A stretch of 64,000 nucleotides of DNA from Halalkalibacter urbisdiaboli. Lineage in GTDB: Bacteria; Bacillota; Bacilli; Bacillales; Bacillaceae_D. The notes under the pieces are model-generated. The model was not told the DNA's origin. It did not search any database and saw only the letters and a list, made by a program, of their open reading frames with translations. The position numbers and the translations under genes are program-made. Location of the stretch: assembly GCF_002156385.1 (NCBI RefSeq), contig NZ_MVJM01000002.1, positions 372,001 through 436,000 on the forward strand, written 5' to 3'. Below are positions 1 to 8,027 of the stretch, one piece after another (the stretch's first letter is position 1; every line of letters starts with the position of its first letter).

Positions 1-268
1 TGTGTTTTGGATGAAAAGAGTGACCTAAAATAGCCGAACCCTTTTTTAAATCCTTCTTTAATTCAGCTGTTGTTTGGATAATCACTTCAACACGATCAGT
101 TGCTTTGCATTGACCCATTGTCTTAGCTAATGTTGCGGCAATTTTACTACTAGAACCGATTGTTATGCTTGGTTGTTCATTACGATTATTTTTCTTCTCT
201 TTCTCCTGTTTCAGCTGCTCCGCTGCCGCTGTATTCATCTTCTGATCGTTGATTCGTCTTAAAGACAT
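1..268 (-). CDS. Unrecognised protein, N-terminal part (runs off left edge)
   Basis: An open frame begins at ATG 268 behind a strong ribosome binding site (AAGGAGG, about 7 nt spacing) and stays open to the window edge, giving about 89 residues. The first 35 residues are very hydrophilic and rich in Lys, Glu, Gln and Asn, starting MSLRRINDQK. A more ordered stretch follows with alternating hydrophobic residues (VEVIIQTT). I do not recognise the family. There is no signal peptide or membrane segment in the visible part, so a cytosolic protein is likely. It lies downstream of ysdA on the same strand. The good start signal makes it a real gene; its function is unknown. Confidence 0.7.
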   Translation of the reverse strand, partial: MSLRRINDQKMNTAAAEQLKQEKEKKNNRNEQPSITIGSSSKIAATLAKTMGQCKATDRVEVIIQTTAELKKDLKKGSAILGHSFHPKH

Positions 269-432
269 GATCAATCCCTCCTTATTTCACGTACATTGCC
301 ATGCTATGTCTTACTGCTAGAATGGTTTGTACGACAGTCCAAAAATCTCTGATTTTTAGCGAATCACTTAAGACTACTAAAGGAAGGACTTTTTTACAGA
401 TAGAACATTCTCATAGCTAAAAAGAAAAGGGC

Positions 433-705
433 TTAGATAACGAATTGAACTAGGAAATAAATGATAATTGCAACTTGCAAAAGGATCATAACCGGTAAGC
501 CTAGCGAGAAACTTCGATGCTTCGTTTTATGCCGAAACAGGTTCATTCCTAAATATACACCGCCACTACCTCCTATTAAAGCTATAAGAAATAACGTACG
601 CTCTCGTACTCTTCGCTTCTTTTTTATCGCCTGACGTTTATCATAGCTCATAAGCACCAGACCACAAATCGAAACAAACATTATGTATATAATCAAGACC
701 CCCAT
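433..705 (-). CDS. ysdA: DUF1294 small membrane protein YsdA
   Basis: This is a 90-residue membrane protein of the DUF1294 family; its function is unknown. It has an N-terminal hydrophobic helix, a basic loop (DKRQAIKKKRRVRE), a helix containing GGSGGVYLGMNLFRHKTKH, which is the family hallmark, and a C-terminal hydrophobic helix. The frame is open upstream to 822, but ATG 705 is chosen because GGGAGAGGAAGG precedes it and the length then equals the usual ~90 residues. It lies after the rplT terminator, in the position of B. subtilis ysdA, so it may be transcribed by readthrough or from its own promoter. Confidence 0.85.
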   Translation of the reverse strand: MGVLIIYIMFVSICGLVLMSYDKRQAIKKKRRVRERTLFLIALIGGSGGVYLGMNLFRHKTKHRSFSLGLPVMILLQVAIIIYFLVQFVI

Positions 706-796
706 ATTTACCTTCCTCTCCCAAAAAAACATCTTAGCATACGATGGTGCCAAGCTCATTTTAATCTTCTTGACGGAGCTTACATCACTTTTCATA

Positions 797-829
797 CAAA
801 AAAAGCGTGGAAGATTATCCACGCTTTTA
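797..829 (-). terminator. Rho-independent terminator after rplT
   Basis: On the minus strand the inverted repeat AAAGCGTGGA / TCCACGCTTT is followed by a run of T, directly after the rplT stop. It ends the infC-rpmI-rplT transcript, at least partly, before ysdA. Confidence 0.85.
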
Positions 830-833
830 GTTC

Positions 834-1193
834 TTATGCATTTAAGCTTGCTTTTGCTTTTGAAGCAAGTTCAGCAAACGCTTTTTCATCGTTAATCGCA
901 AGGTCAGCAAGAATCTTACGGTTAACATTGATGTCAGCACGCTTTAAACCATGCATTAAACGGCTGTAAGAAAGACCGTTCATGCGAGCTGCAGCGTTAA
1001 TACGTGTAATCCATAGCTTACGGAAGTCACGCTTTTTGTTGCGACGATCGCGGTAAGCATATAGTAAGGACTTCATTACCTGCCCTTGTGCTGATTTAAA
1101 TAATGTATGTTTAGAACCATAATAACCTTTTGCTAATTTTAAAACCTTTTTACGACGACGACGAGCGACATAACCGCCTTTTACTCTTGGCAT
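834..1193 (-). CDS. rplT: 50S ribosomal protein L20
   Basis: Ribosomal protein L20, 119 residues, binds 23S rRNA early in large-subunit assembly. The sequence is strongly basic, starts [16 protein letters not shown], and has the family core [16 protein letters not shown] and [16 protein letters not shown] at full length. It is the last gene of the infC-rpmI-rplT operon. In B. subtilis L20 represses this operon by binding the leader RNA. An L20-type leader lies upstream of infC here, so the same feedback is likely. Confidence 0.98.
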   Translation of the reverse strand: MPRVKGGYVARRRRKKVLKLAKGYYGSKHTLFKSAQGQVMKSLLYAYRDRRNKKRDFRKLWITRINAAARMNGLSYSRLMHGLKRADINVNRKILADLAINDEKAFAELASKAKASLNA

Positions 1194-1230
1194 CGAAGAA
1201 CCCTCCTTCTTTCTATCCGAAACGAATCAA

Positions 1231-1431
1231 TTATTTTTTGTACGTTAACATTTGACGAATACGTTTGAAGTCTCCAGAATGTACCATTCCAGCCTTACGT
1301 AATTTACGCTTTTGCTTTTTTGACTTGTTTGCAAACAAGTGACTTGTAAATGCGTGTGAACGCTTGAGTTTTCCAGATCCAGTCTTCTTGAAACGCTTTG
1401 CAGCGCCTCTATGAGTTTTCATTTTAGGCAT
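1231..1431 (-). CDS. rpmI: 50S ribosomal protein L35
   Basis: Ribosomal protein L35, 66 residues, very basic, starting [20 protein letters not shown], which is the usual N-terminus. Its length is normal. It sits between infC and rplT with short gaps (26 and 37 nt), the standard operon layout. It is a structural component of the large subunit. Confidence 0.98.
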   Translation of the reverse strand: MPKMKTHRGAAKRFKKTGSGKLKRSHAFTSHLFANKSKKQKRKLRKAGMVHSGDFKRIRQMLTYKK

Positions 1432-1457
1432 TCCTTAGGTCCTCCTTTAATCTTCTC

Positions 1458-1979
1458 TTACTTCTCAGCTTTAGGTGCTAAGATAAGGAACATGCTACGA
1501 CCTTCCATCTTAGGCATCGCTTCAATTGTTGCAATATCTTCACATTCTTTTGCAAGACGCTCTAATACTTTTCTTCCAATTTGAGAGTGAGTAATCGCAC
1601 GGCCTCTAAAACGAATCGCAGCTTTTACTTTATCTCCCTTTTCAAGAAACTTACGAGCATTGCGAAGCTTCGTATTGAAGTCATTGTCTTCAATTGTTGG
1701 GCTCAAACGAACCTCTTTTACACTGATGATCTTTTGTTTCTTACGAGCTTCTTTGTCTTTCTTTTGTTGTTCATAACGGAATTTACCGTAATCCATAATG
1801 CGGCACACAGGTGGTTTCGCATTTGGTGCAACACAGACTAAATCGAGATTCACATTTTGCGCCATTTCTAACGCTTCTTGTTTCGATTTCACTCCGATTT
1901 GATCACCATTTGCTCCGATTAAACGTACTTCACGGGCACGAATCCCTTCATTGACCAACATATTGTCTTTACTAATAAT
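1458..1979 (-). CDS. infC: Translation initiation factor IF-3 (AUU start)
   Basis: IF-3 binds the 30S subunit, checks the start codon and initiator tRNA, and prevents premature 50S joining. The N-domain ([36 protein letters not shown]) and C-domain ([29 protein letters not shown]) are complete. The first in-frame ATG (1961) has no ribosome binding site. Six codons upstream an ATT (1979) lies 6 nt after GGAGG, and starting there gives an N-terminus like M-ISKD of B. subtilis IF-3 (173 residues). Non-AUG starts on infC are a known device by which IF-3 limits its own translation. It is the first gene of the operon. Confidence 0.95.
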   Translation of the reverse strand: MISKDNMLVNEGIRAREVRLIGANGDQIGVKSKQEALEMAQNVNLDLVCVAPNAKPPVCRIMDYGKFRYEQQKKDKEARKKQKIISVKEVRLSPTIEDNDFNTKLRNARKFLEKGDKVKAAIRFRGRAITHSQIGRKVLERLAKECEDIATIEAMPKMEGRSMFLILAPKAEK

Positions 1980-2056
1980 GAGCCACCTCCAAAGGATTTT
2001 AACGGATCAAAGCAATTTGCCGCAGTTGCTAATTGTTAAGCAACCTTTCATTTCAT

Positions 2057-2192
2057 AAAAAAAGAAGTGTGGGCATAATACGCCCACACTTCGGTTATTC
2101 GTCAAAATGAATTCCATGACCTGTCAACAGCCTCTTGCGTCAATCAGGTGAGAAGCGGGCGCTTCTGCTTGCTTTGTGTCCTATTCAATTAC
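2057..2192 (-). promoter_or_regulatory. L20-type leader with attenuator before infC
   Basis: The ~210-nt untranslated leader of infC-rpmI-rplT carries a strong intrinsic terminator at 2057-2092 (GAAGTGTGGGC / GCCCACACTTC, then seven T on the minus strand). An upstream segment (about 2110-2180) includes the pair AAGCGCCCGCTT and AGAGGCTG, which could form a competing structure. Placement and layout match the L20 leader of Bacillaceae, where free L20 favours the terminator. The pairing of the antiterminator was not folded here. Confidence 0.75.
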
Positions 2193-2198
2193 TAGGTA

Positions 2199-2228
2199 AC
2201 TATATCATACTCTTTTGAAAGGTGTCAA
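2199..2228 (-). promoter_or_regulatory. Promoter of infC-rpmI-rplT
   Basis: On the minus strand TTGACA (2228-2223) is followed after 18 nt by TATAGT (2204-2199). This is a near-perfect vegetative promoter, and it sits just upstream of the leader attenuator. Confidence 0.8.
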
Positions 2229-2297
2229 CTTAATTAATGGCGACTAGGTTATTTTAGCGAATTATCTCGAGAAATGCAATGGTTAATTTTCGTAAAC

Positions 2298-4232
2298 TTA
2301 TTTCTTCACTTCTGTTGCTAATTGCTCAACAAAGCTTGCTACTGATAGTGAATGCGAATCTTGCTCCCCGTATTTGCGAACATTGACAGCTTCAGCTTCC
2401 ATTTCCTTATCACCGAGAACAAGCATATAAGGAATTTTTTGCATTTGTGCTTCACGAATTTTATAACCAATTTTTTCATCCCGTTCATCAATTTCCACAC
2501 GGACACCGATCGCCTGCAGCTGTTCTTGTACTTTTTTTGCATAATCTAAATGTACATCCGGAGATACAGGAATAATTTGTGTTTGAATAGGGGCTAACCA
2601 TGTAGGGAATGCCCCTTTATATTCCTCAAGTAAGAAAGCAACAAAGCGTTCCATCGTGGAAACGACACCACGGTGAACAACGACAGGGCGATGCTGCTGA
2701 CCATCTTCACCGATATACGTCAAATCGAAGCGCTCAGGTAATAAGAAGTCTAGCTGAACAGTTGAAAGCGTCTCATCTTTTCCAAGGGCAGTCTTTACTT
2801 GAACATCAAGCTTCGGACCGTAGAAAGCCGCTTCTCCTTCTGCCTCATAATAATCGACATCTCCTAGCTCATTCATTGCATCTTTTAACATGCCTTGTGC
2901 CTTCTCCCACATCGCATCATCATCAAAATACTTTTCCTTGTCTTCAGGGTCACGATAAGAAAGACGGAACTTATAATTTTCAAGACCGAAATCTTTATAC
3001 ACTTCACGGATTAAGTGGACGACGCGAAGGAACTCTTCCTTGATTTGGTCAGGACGACAGAAAATATGAGCATCATTTAGCGTCATCCCGCGAACACGTT
3101 GCAGGCCTGACACTGCTCCGGACATTTCATAACGGTGCATCATTCCAAGCTCAGCAATTCGAAGTGGCAATTGACGATAGCTTCTCATCTCTTGCTTATA
3201 CACCATCATATGATGCGGACAGTTCATCGGGCGTAACACAAATTCTTCATTGTCACGCTCCATTACCGGAAACATATCATCTTGGTAATGGTCCCAGTGA
3301 CCTGATGTTTTATAAAGCTCTGAACTTCCTAAAATTGGCGTGTATACATGTTGATAGCCTAGTCTTTCTTCTTTATCAACGATATAACGCTCGATAATTC
3401 GACGAACAGTCGCTCCCTTTGGTAACCAAAGCGGCAAACCTTGTCCTACTTTTTGTGAAAGCGCAAAAATACCAAGCTCTTTTCCTAATTTACGATGATC
3501 ACGCTCTTTTGCCTCTTCTAATAAACGAAGATGCTCCTCTAAGTCCGCCTTCTTGAAAAAGGCTGTTCCATAAATACGTTGAAGCATTTTATTCTTGCTA
3601 TCGCCACGCCAGTACGCACCCGCTAGGCTTAAAAGCTTAAATTCTTTAATCTTATTCGTTGAAGGAACGTGAACACCTCGGCATAAATCAAAAAACTCCC
3701 CTTGCTCATAAATTGTTAATGTCTCTTCCTCAGGAATCGCCTCGATTAGCTCAAGTTTATACTCATCACCAATTTCTTCATAGCGCTTTATTGCCTCGTC
3801 TCTTAAAAGCTCAACACGGACAACCTCAAGATTTTCAGCGATGATTTTTTTCATTTCTTTTTCAATTTTCGGTAAATCCTCTGCTGTAATCGACTCTTCT
3901 GAATCAATATCATAGTAAAATCCACCTTCAATAACCGGCCCTACCCCAAGCTTTACATTTTTAAATAAACGTTTAATTGCCTGTGCCATGAGATGCGCCG
4001 TACTATGACGAATAATCTCTAATGCTTCCTCTGAATCCTGTGTAACGATTGCAATTTCACCATCTTCATTAATTGGGGTACGAAGATCGAGCAGCGTACC
4101 ATTTAATTTGCCTGCTAAAGCTTTCTTCTTTAATCCTGGACTAATCGATGCGGCAATATCTTCCGTTGTCGTCCCTTTTGGAAACTCCTTAATCGCACCA
4201 TCTGGGAACGTAATCTTAACTTGTTCACTCAT
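2298..4232 (-). CDS. thrS: Threonyl-tRNA synthetase
   Basis: Charges tRNA(Thr). Domains in order: N-terminal TGS domain ([19 protein letters not shown]), editing domain with [12 protein letters not shown] and a C-R-G-V-H-V zinc/editing motif near residue 185, class II catalytic core (motif 2 region [23 protein letters not shown], motif 3 [15 protein letters not shown]), and a C-terminal anticodon-binding domain. Length is 644 residues. The frame extends to a GTG at 4241, but that codon overlaps the ribosome binding site AAGGAG; ATG 4232 is 8 nt after it. The gene stands alone behind a T-box, so it responds to uncharged tRNA(Thr). Confidence 0.97.
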   Translation of the reverse strand: MSEQVKITFPDGAIKEFPKGTTTEDIAASISPGLKKKALAGKLNGTLLDLRTPINEDGEIAIVTQDSEEALEIIRHSTAHLMAQAIKRLFKNVKLGVGPVIEGGFYYDIDSEESITAEDLPKIEKEMKKIIAENLEVVRVELLRDEAIKRYEEIGDEYKLELIEAIPEEETLTIYEQGEFFDLCRGVHVPSTNKIKEFKLLSLAGAYWRGDSKNKMLQRIYGTAFFKKADLEEHLRLLEEAKERDHRKLGKELGIFALSQKVGQGLPLWLPKGATVRRIIERYIVDKEERLGYQHVYTPILGSSELYKTSGHWDHYQDDMFPVMERDNEEFVLRPMNCPHHMMVYKQEMRSYRQLPLRIAELGMMHRYEMSGAVSGLQRVRGMTLNDAHIFCRPDQIKEEFLRVVHLIREVYKDFGLENYKFRLSYRDPEDKEKYFDDDAMWEKAQGMLKDAMNELGDVDYYEAEGEAAFYGPKLDVQVKTALGKDETLSTVQLDFLLPERFDLTYIGEDGQQHRPVVVHRGVVSTMERFVAFLLEEYKGAFPTWLAPIQTQIIPVSPDVHLDYAKKVQEQLQAIGVRVEIDERDEKIGYKIREAQMQKIPYMLVLGDKEMEAEAVNVRKYGEQDSHSLSVASFVEQLATEVKK

Positions 4233-4269
4233 GCCTTTCACTCCTTTTTATAGTCGTTTAAACAACAAA

Positions 4270-4555
4270 AAACACCCATCCCTCCAAAAAGAAGGGACGA
4301 GTGTGTTAGTCGTGGTTCCACCCTTGTTTACAGCAAAAAACAAGCATTTGCTGTGCTCATCATACAGATAACGGTTGCGCACCGGCTTCAGATAATCCAC
4401 ATATCAGTGTTTCCCTGTTGCAGTTCAGAGGTGGTAAGATCGTTTTCTCGGTTAAGGAGCTCACAGCACTTACTCCTCTCTCTGAAAAACCATTCCAACG
4501 TCTCATGTCCTCATCATCACTTTTTATGACTTTTTCCTGATATGTAGTATTATAG
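4270..4555 (-). promoter_or_regulatory. T-box riboswitch of thrS (threonine specifier)
   Basis: The ~300-nt leader contains the T-box sequence AAGGGTGGAACCACG (4325-4311), followed by a large terminator hairpin ending in T residues (4305-4270). Its 5' part has the Stem I signatures GATGAGGACATGAGA and AGAGAGAGG. A bulge region CTTACCACCTCTGAAC holds ACC, a threonine codon, as the likely specifier. Uncharged tRNA(Thr) would pair with the specifier and the T-box bulge and block termination. Confidence 0.92.
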
Positions 4556-4577
4556 GGAGCTCAATTCAGAAAATCAA
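4549..4577 (-). promoter_or_regulatory. Promoter of thrS T-box transcript
   Basis: TTGATT (4577-4572), a 17-nt spacer, and TATAAT (4554-4549) on the minus strand form a good sigma-A promoter directly upstream of the T-box leader. Confidence 0.8.
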
Positions 4578-4591
4578 GAGCCCTTTTTAGT

Positions 4592-5455
4592 TTAAGTAGT
4601 TTCACGTTCATATGATTTAAGAGGAAAGAGCTTCATCCGCTCCTGAAAAATTGCCTGAATTGATAAAATAACTCCGTGGTCTTCATCATCAGAAAAGACG
4701 TGAATCATCCGTGGTACCATACTAACAAGTGGACTTATCACCATCTCTTCAATATCAACACCTTGCTCAAAAACAAGCTCTTCTTGTAAATGATAAAGGA
4801 TTTCCTCTCTCGTCATCTTTCGAAAATGAGTATCATAAAAAGAAAATTGCCCATCATACACGACGTACAATAAATCCATTTTTGGTTTTTTGTATTGAAC
4901 ATATTGACGGTAATCCTCAATCATATTTTGATATTCCTGCTCTAACATATATTCATCAATCGCAATTTCAACACAGTCAATTAGCATTTCCCCATATTCA
5001 CGTAAACGGAACGTCAAAAAAGGGTCATAGTAAAAGGTTGTGTCTTCCTCCAAATGCTTAGCGAACGCATCGTAAATAAAGGCATGTCGATTAAAAAATG
5101 GTTGAATGGACGGTAAGTCCGTTCGATCCCCTTCCAATATCGACCTGGCAATCGTTAAAATCTGCTGCTGCTCTTCTGGATCCGTAAAATAAAACATCGT
5201 TTCAATAATATCTAAAAGCCATTCTTCTTCCCTTGTATTAATGACGTGTTCTGTTAAAACCGATGTTAGAAGCGGATGAAAGGAATCATAAAAATCAACA
5301 TCCTTATTTTCATAGTTTACATGAATGATGGCTTCGCCGTTTGATTCAACCTCCCCACCTAGACCAAACACTGCATATTTTCGCATATAGTCCTTTAGCT
5401 GTTGAAATAACTGATTGCAATCATACTCCTCTTCAAAATGAATTGATATCAACAC
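4592..5455 (-). CDS. ytxC: Putative sporulation protein YtxC
   Basis: Matches the YtxC family by position (between dnaI and thrS) and character: an acidic cytosolic protein of ~287 residues with no membrane segment. The middle holds TFYYDPFLTFRLREYGEMLIDCVEIAIDEYMLEQEYQNMI, the most conserved-looking part. The biochemical role is unknown. The frame opens at TTG 5473, but AAGGAGG lies inside that reading, so the start is GTG 5455 (5 nt spacing) or TTG 5452 (8 nt); GTG is preferred. It is transcribed separately from thrS, which has its own promoter. Confidence 0.8.
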   Translation of the reverse strand: MLISIHFEEEYDCNQLFQQLKDYMRKYAVFGLGGEVESNGEAIIHVNYENKDVDFYDSFHPLLTSVLTEHVINTREEEWLLDIIETMFYFTDPEEQQQILTIARSILEGDRTDLPSIQPFFNRHAFIYDAFAKHLEEDTTFYYDPFLTFRLREYGEMLIDCVEIAIDEYMLEQEYQNMIEDYRQYVQYKKPKMDLLYVVYDGQFSFYDTHFRKMTREEILYHLQEELVFEQGVDIEEMVISPLVSMVPRMIHVFSDDEDHGVILSIQAIFQERMKLFPLKSYERETT

Positions 5456-5662
5456 GTACTCCTCCTTACCCAATCAAGAAAAATCATCTATGTCGCGCGC
5501 TCATGTAGTTTAGTACAAACAGACTCTACTTCCATCCTATGCGTACGTGTCCAAAACATGATTAGAAAGTTTAGAGGAGTTTCAAATTACTGTTAAGTTT
5601 GTCATAGTGCAATCTTGTTTTTATTCTAGATAATGTAACTGATTGCCAAGGAATGTCAGATG

Positions 5663-5803
5663 CTAACCCTTCTTTTTTTGATTAAGCATTTCTCTCAAAT
5701 CTGGTATTTTAGGATGAGCCTCATATAATTCTACAATTTGATAAACAGCTAAAATATGAGCGTTTACTCAAATATGCACCGTCAATTTTCCTTGTTTGTT
5801 CAT
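5663..5803 (-). pseudogene. Possible remnant of a small gene with an in-frame stop
   Basis: Between mqnC and ytxC the minus strand reads from ATG 5803 for 11 codons (MNKQGKLTVHI), meets TGA, then continues in the same frame for 34 codons (VNAHILAVYQIVELYEAHPK, then IPDLREMLNQKKKG) to TAG 5663. The second part has a protein-like amphipathic pattern and normal composition. No ribosome binding site is seen before either part. This is either a decayed gene fragment or chance. The rest of the ~430-bp gap holds only a hairpin at 5830-5871. Confidence 0.3.
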
Positions 5804-5829
5804 AATCTTTTTGAATGTAAATACAACAA

Positions 5830-5871
5830 GAGGTTGCCTCGAAAGGGGATTTTTCCCTTTTAGGCAACCTC
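5830..5871 (-). terminator. Hairpin after mqnC, probable terminator
   Basis: A perfect outer stem GAGGTTGCCT / AGGCAACCTC encloses a second pairing AAAGGGG..CCCTTTT. It lies 14 nt after the mqnC stop. The following minus-strand sequence CTTGTTGTATTT is only moderately T-rich, so termination may be partial. Confidence 0.6.
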
Positions 5872-5884
5872 GTTAAGTCTATCC

Positions 5885-6997
5885 TTAATTTTGCATCACG
5901 AAATCTTTTTCTGCTGATTCCTCACCGTCAAAGCGGCGGATAATTTCATACTTTGTATTTCGTTGTGCCGGAATTTTTCCAGCCTCACGGATTAACGTCA
6001 AAATTTGATTCGTGTTCACTTTATGTGTTGTGCCGGCTGCCGAGACCACATTCTCTTCCATCATTGTACTTCCAAAATCATTACAACCATATTCTAATGA
6101 TTTTTTCCCAACTTCCGGTCCCATTGTTACCCATGATGATTGGAAGTTTTCAATATTATCAAGGAAAAGACGAGAAATCGCAACATTTTTTAAGTAATCT
6201 CGCGCTGTTAACTTTTTCGTTTTATACATACCAGTATTTTCAGGCTGGAATAACCATGAAATAAACGCCGTAAAGCATTCTGTTTCGTCCTGAGCATCGC
6301 GTACGCGTTGTAAGTGAAGTGCTCGTTCTTCAAACGATTCACCAAAACCGATAACCATTGTTGCAGTTCCATGCATGCCGACCTTTTTGCTCACCTTCAT
6401 TGCATCGATCCATTGTTCCCAAGTAATCTTTAACCGACTAACACGAAGCCTGGTTTCTTCAGTTAAGATTTCAGCACCACCACCTGGCATACTATCAAGG
6501 CCAGCAGCATGTAGCTCAGACAACACATCCTCTAACGATAAACCAGACACCTCAACAATTTTCCAAATTTCTGCAGGTGAAAAGGAGTGCATCCAAATAT
6601 TAGGGAAACGCGATTTTATATTACGTAACAAATCCGTGTAATAAGCCAATGGTAAATCTGGATTCGTTCCACCCTGCATGAGGATTTCTGTTCCGCCAAC
6701 ATCCATCGTTTCTTGGATTTTTTGAAAAATAACATCATCTTCTAATACATAGCCTTCTTTTGAGCCTGGTGCACGGTAAAACGCACAAAAGCGGCAATAC
6801 GTATCACAGAAATTCGTATAATTAACATTACGTCCGATCACAAACGTTGTTACAGGCTCAGGGTGCCATTTTTTCATTACGGTGTTAGCGGCCTCACCCA
6901 TTTTTTCAACCTCGTCACTCTCATAAAGCTTTACAGCATCCTCCATCGAAAGACGCTCTCCATTCACCGCTCGTTCAAGTATCCGATCGATGCTCAT
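5885..6997 (-). CDS. mqnC: Cyclic dehypoxanthinyl futalosine synthase MqnC
   Basis: A radical SAM enzyme of the futalosine route to menaquinone: it cyclises dehypoxanthinyl futalosine. The cluster motif C-x3-C-x2-C is at CDTYCRFCAF near residue 65, after NVNYTNFC. GGTEILMQGGTNPDLPL and HSFSPAEI follow, then GLDSMPGGGAEIL and GMHGTATMVIGFGE, all typical of the MqnC/MqnE group. Length is 370 residues. The frame opens at TTG 7012, but ATG 6997 follows GGGGG by 6 nt. No other mqn gene is in this window. It stands after dnaI where, from memory, B. subtilis has ytxB. Confidence 0.93.
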   Translation of the reverse strand: MSIDRILERAVNGERLSMEDAVKLYESDEVEKMGEAANTVMKKWHPEPVTTFVIGRNVNYTNFCDTYCRFCAFYRAPGSKEGYVLEDDVIFQKIQETMDVGGTEILMQGGTNPDLPLAYYTDLLRNIKSRFPNIWMHSFSPAEIWKIVEVSGLSLEDVLSELHAAGLDSMPGGGAEILTEETRLRVSRLKITWEQWIDAMKVSKKVGMHGTATMVIGFGESFEERALHLQRVRDAQDETECFTAFISWLFQPENTGMYKTKKLTARDYLKNVAISRLFLDNIENFQSSWVTMGPEVGKKSLEYGCNDFGSTMMEENVVSAAGTTHKVNTNQILTLIREAGKIPAQRNTKYEIIRRFDGEESAEKDFVMQN

Positions 6998-7099
6998 TTG
7001 TAACCCCCACAATCTATCAAAAAATAGGATAGTTTTATCGTATCATAGAAATCTTACCCCGGAAAGAAAAGACAACCACTTTAGAAGATTAAAGACGTT

Positions 7100-8026
7100 T
7101 TATCGTGCCCGACGATTTTTCCCTTTTACAAATATAGGATCCGTATAATGCTTAATTCTTTCCATAATTCGCTTTGCCTTTAACTCCTCAATTCCACTCT
7201 TATCAGAATAAGACAGATGGGTTTCCAGTTCATCATAATCATAATTTGAGGTAAATAATGTTGGTAGCTTTTCAAGCATCCGATGCTGTAAAATGGCTCC
7301 GAGTACATCATCACGAATCCAACTTGAAGTTGTTTCTGCACCAATATCATCTAAAATTAATACTTGGGCCTGCTTCACTAAATCAAGTTTTTTTTGGAAG
7401 CTGCCATCACCAATTGATTGCTTCATCTCACGGAAAAAATCTGGTGTATATACTATAAATGTCTCAATCCCACGATCCTTTAACTCGTTTGCTATTGCTC
7501 CCATTAAATATGTTTTTCCAACACCAAACTTCCCGTAAAAATAGAGACCTTGACCATCCTCACCTGGCTGTGCACGAAGCGCAAATTCTAAGGCGGCAGC
7601 ACTAGCCTCTTCCCGATCGGAATCTAATTGTAATGATTCAAAACGTGCCGTTAAAATATCCTTTGGAATATATAATGATTTAATAAGCTGTTGCTGCTGT
7701 TTCTGTTCTTCTTCTTTCCTTTTAAGATCACATGCTTGATAGCGTAAATCTAGATGACCTCGGACAACGATTATCTCAGGCTCATATCCTTTCATCATAT
7801 TCGGACACTTTGCAAGACCAGGACATTCGGCGCAGTGATGACGCTCTTTTCTATATTCATATAGCTTCATTAATCCTTGGTCAAACATTTCTTCAGTCAC
7901 CCTTTCGTTTGAAAGAAACTGCATCACAATCGGATCTGTACGTAATTCTTGTTTTGCTGCTTCAAGGCGATCCTGAATCCGGGTAGAATTTGACCATTGT
8001 TTTAAAGCCGATTGAATTGACTCCAT
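7100..8026 (-). CDS. dnaI: Primosomal protein DnaI (helicase loader)
   Basis: An AAA+ ATPase that loads the replicative helicase DnaC onto DNA together with DnaB and DnaD. The N-terminal helicase-binding domain has a zinc site (HHCAECPGLAKC, about residues 63-74). The ATPase domain has Walker A GKFGVGKT, Walker B VLILDDIGAE and sensor 1 TLFTSNYD. Length of 308 residues is normal. The start ATG is 1 nt after the dnaB stop, with its ribosome binding site GGGAGAGG inside dnaB, so the two are translationally coupled. Confidence 0.97.
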   Translation of the reverse strand: MESIQSALKQWSNSTRIQDRLEAAKQELRTDPIVMQFLSNERVTEEMFDQGLMKLYEYRKERHHCAECPGLAKCPNMMKGYEPEIIVVRGHLDLRYQACDLKRKEEEQKQQQQLIKSLYIPKDILTARFESLQLDSDREEASAAALEFALRAQPGEDGQGLYFYGKFGVGKTYLMGAIANELKDRGIETFIVYTPDFFREMKQSIGDGSFQKKLDLVKQAQVLILDDIGAETTSSWIRDDVLGAILQHRMLEKLPTLFTSNYDYDELETHLSYSDKSGIEELKAKRIMERIKHYTDPIFVKGKNRRAR

Positions 8027-8027
8027 C

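Noticed and set aside
2609-3043. A 144-residue plus-strand frame opposite thrS
   Set aside because: It is inside a conserved synthetase gene, has a His/Leu/Pro-rich low-quality composition and no start signal.
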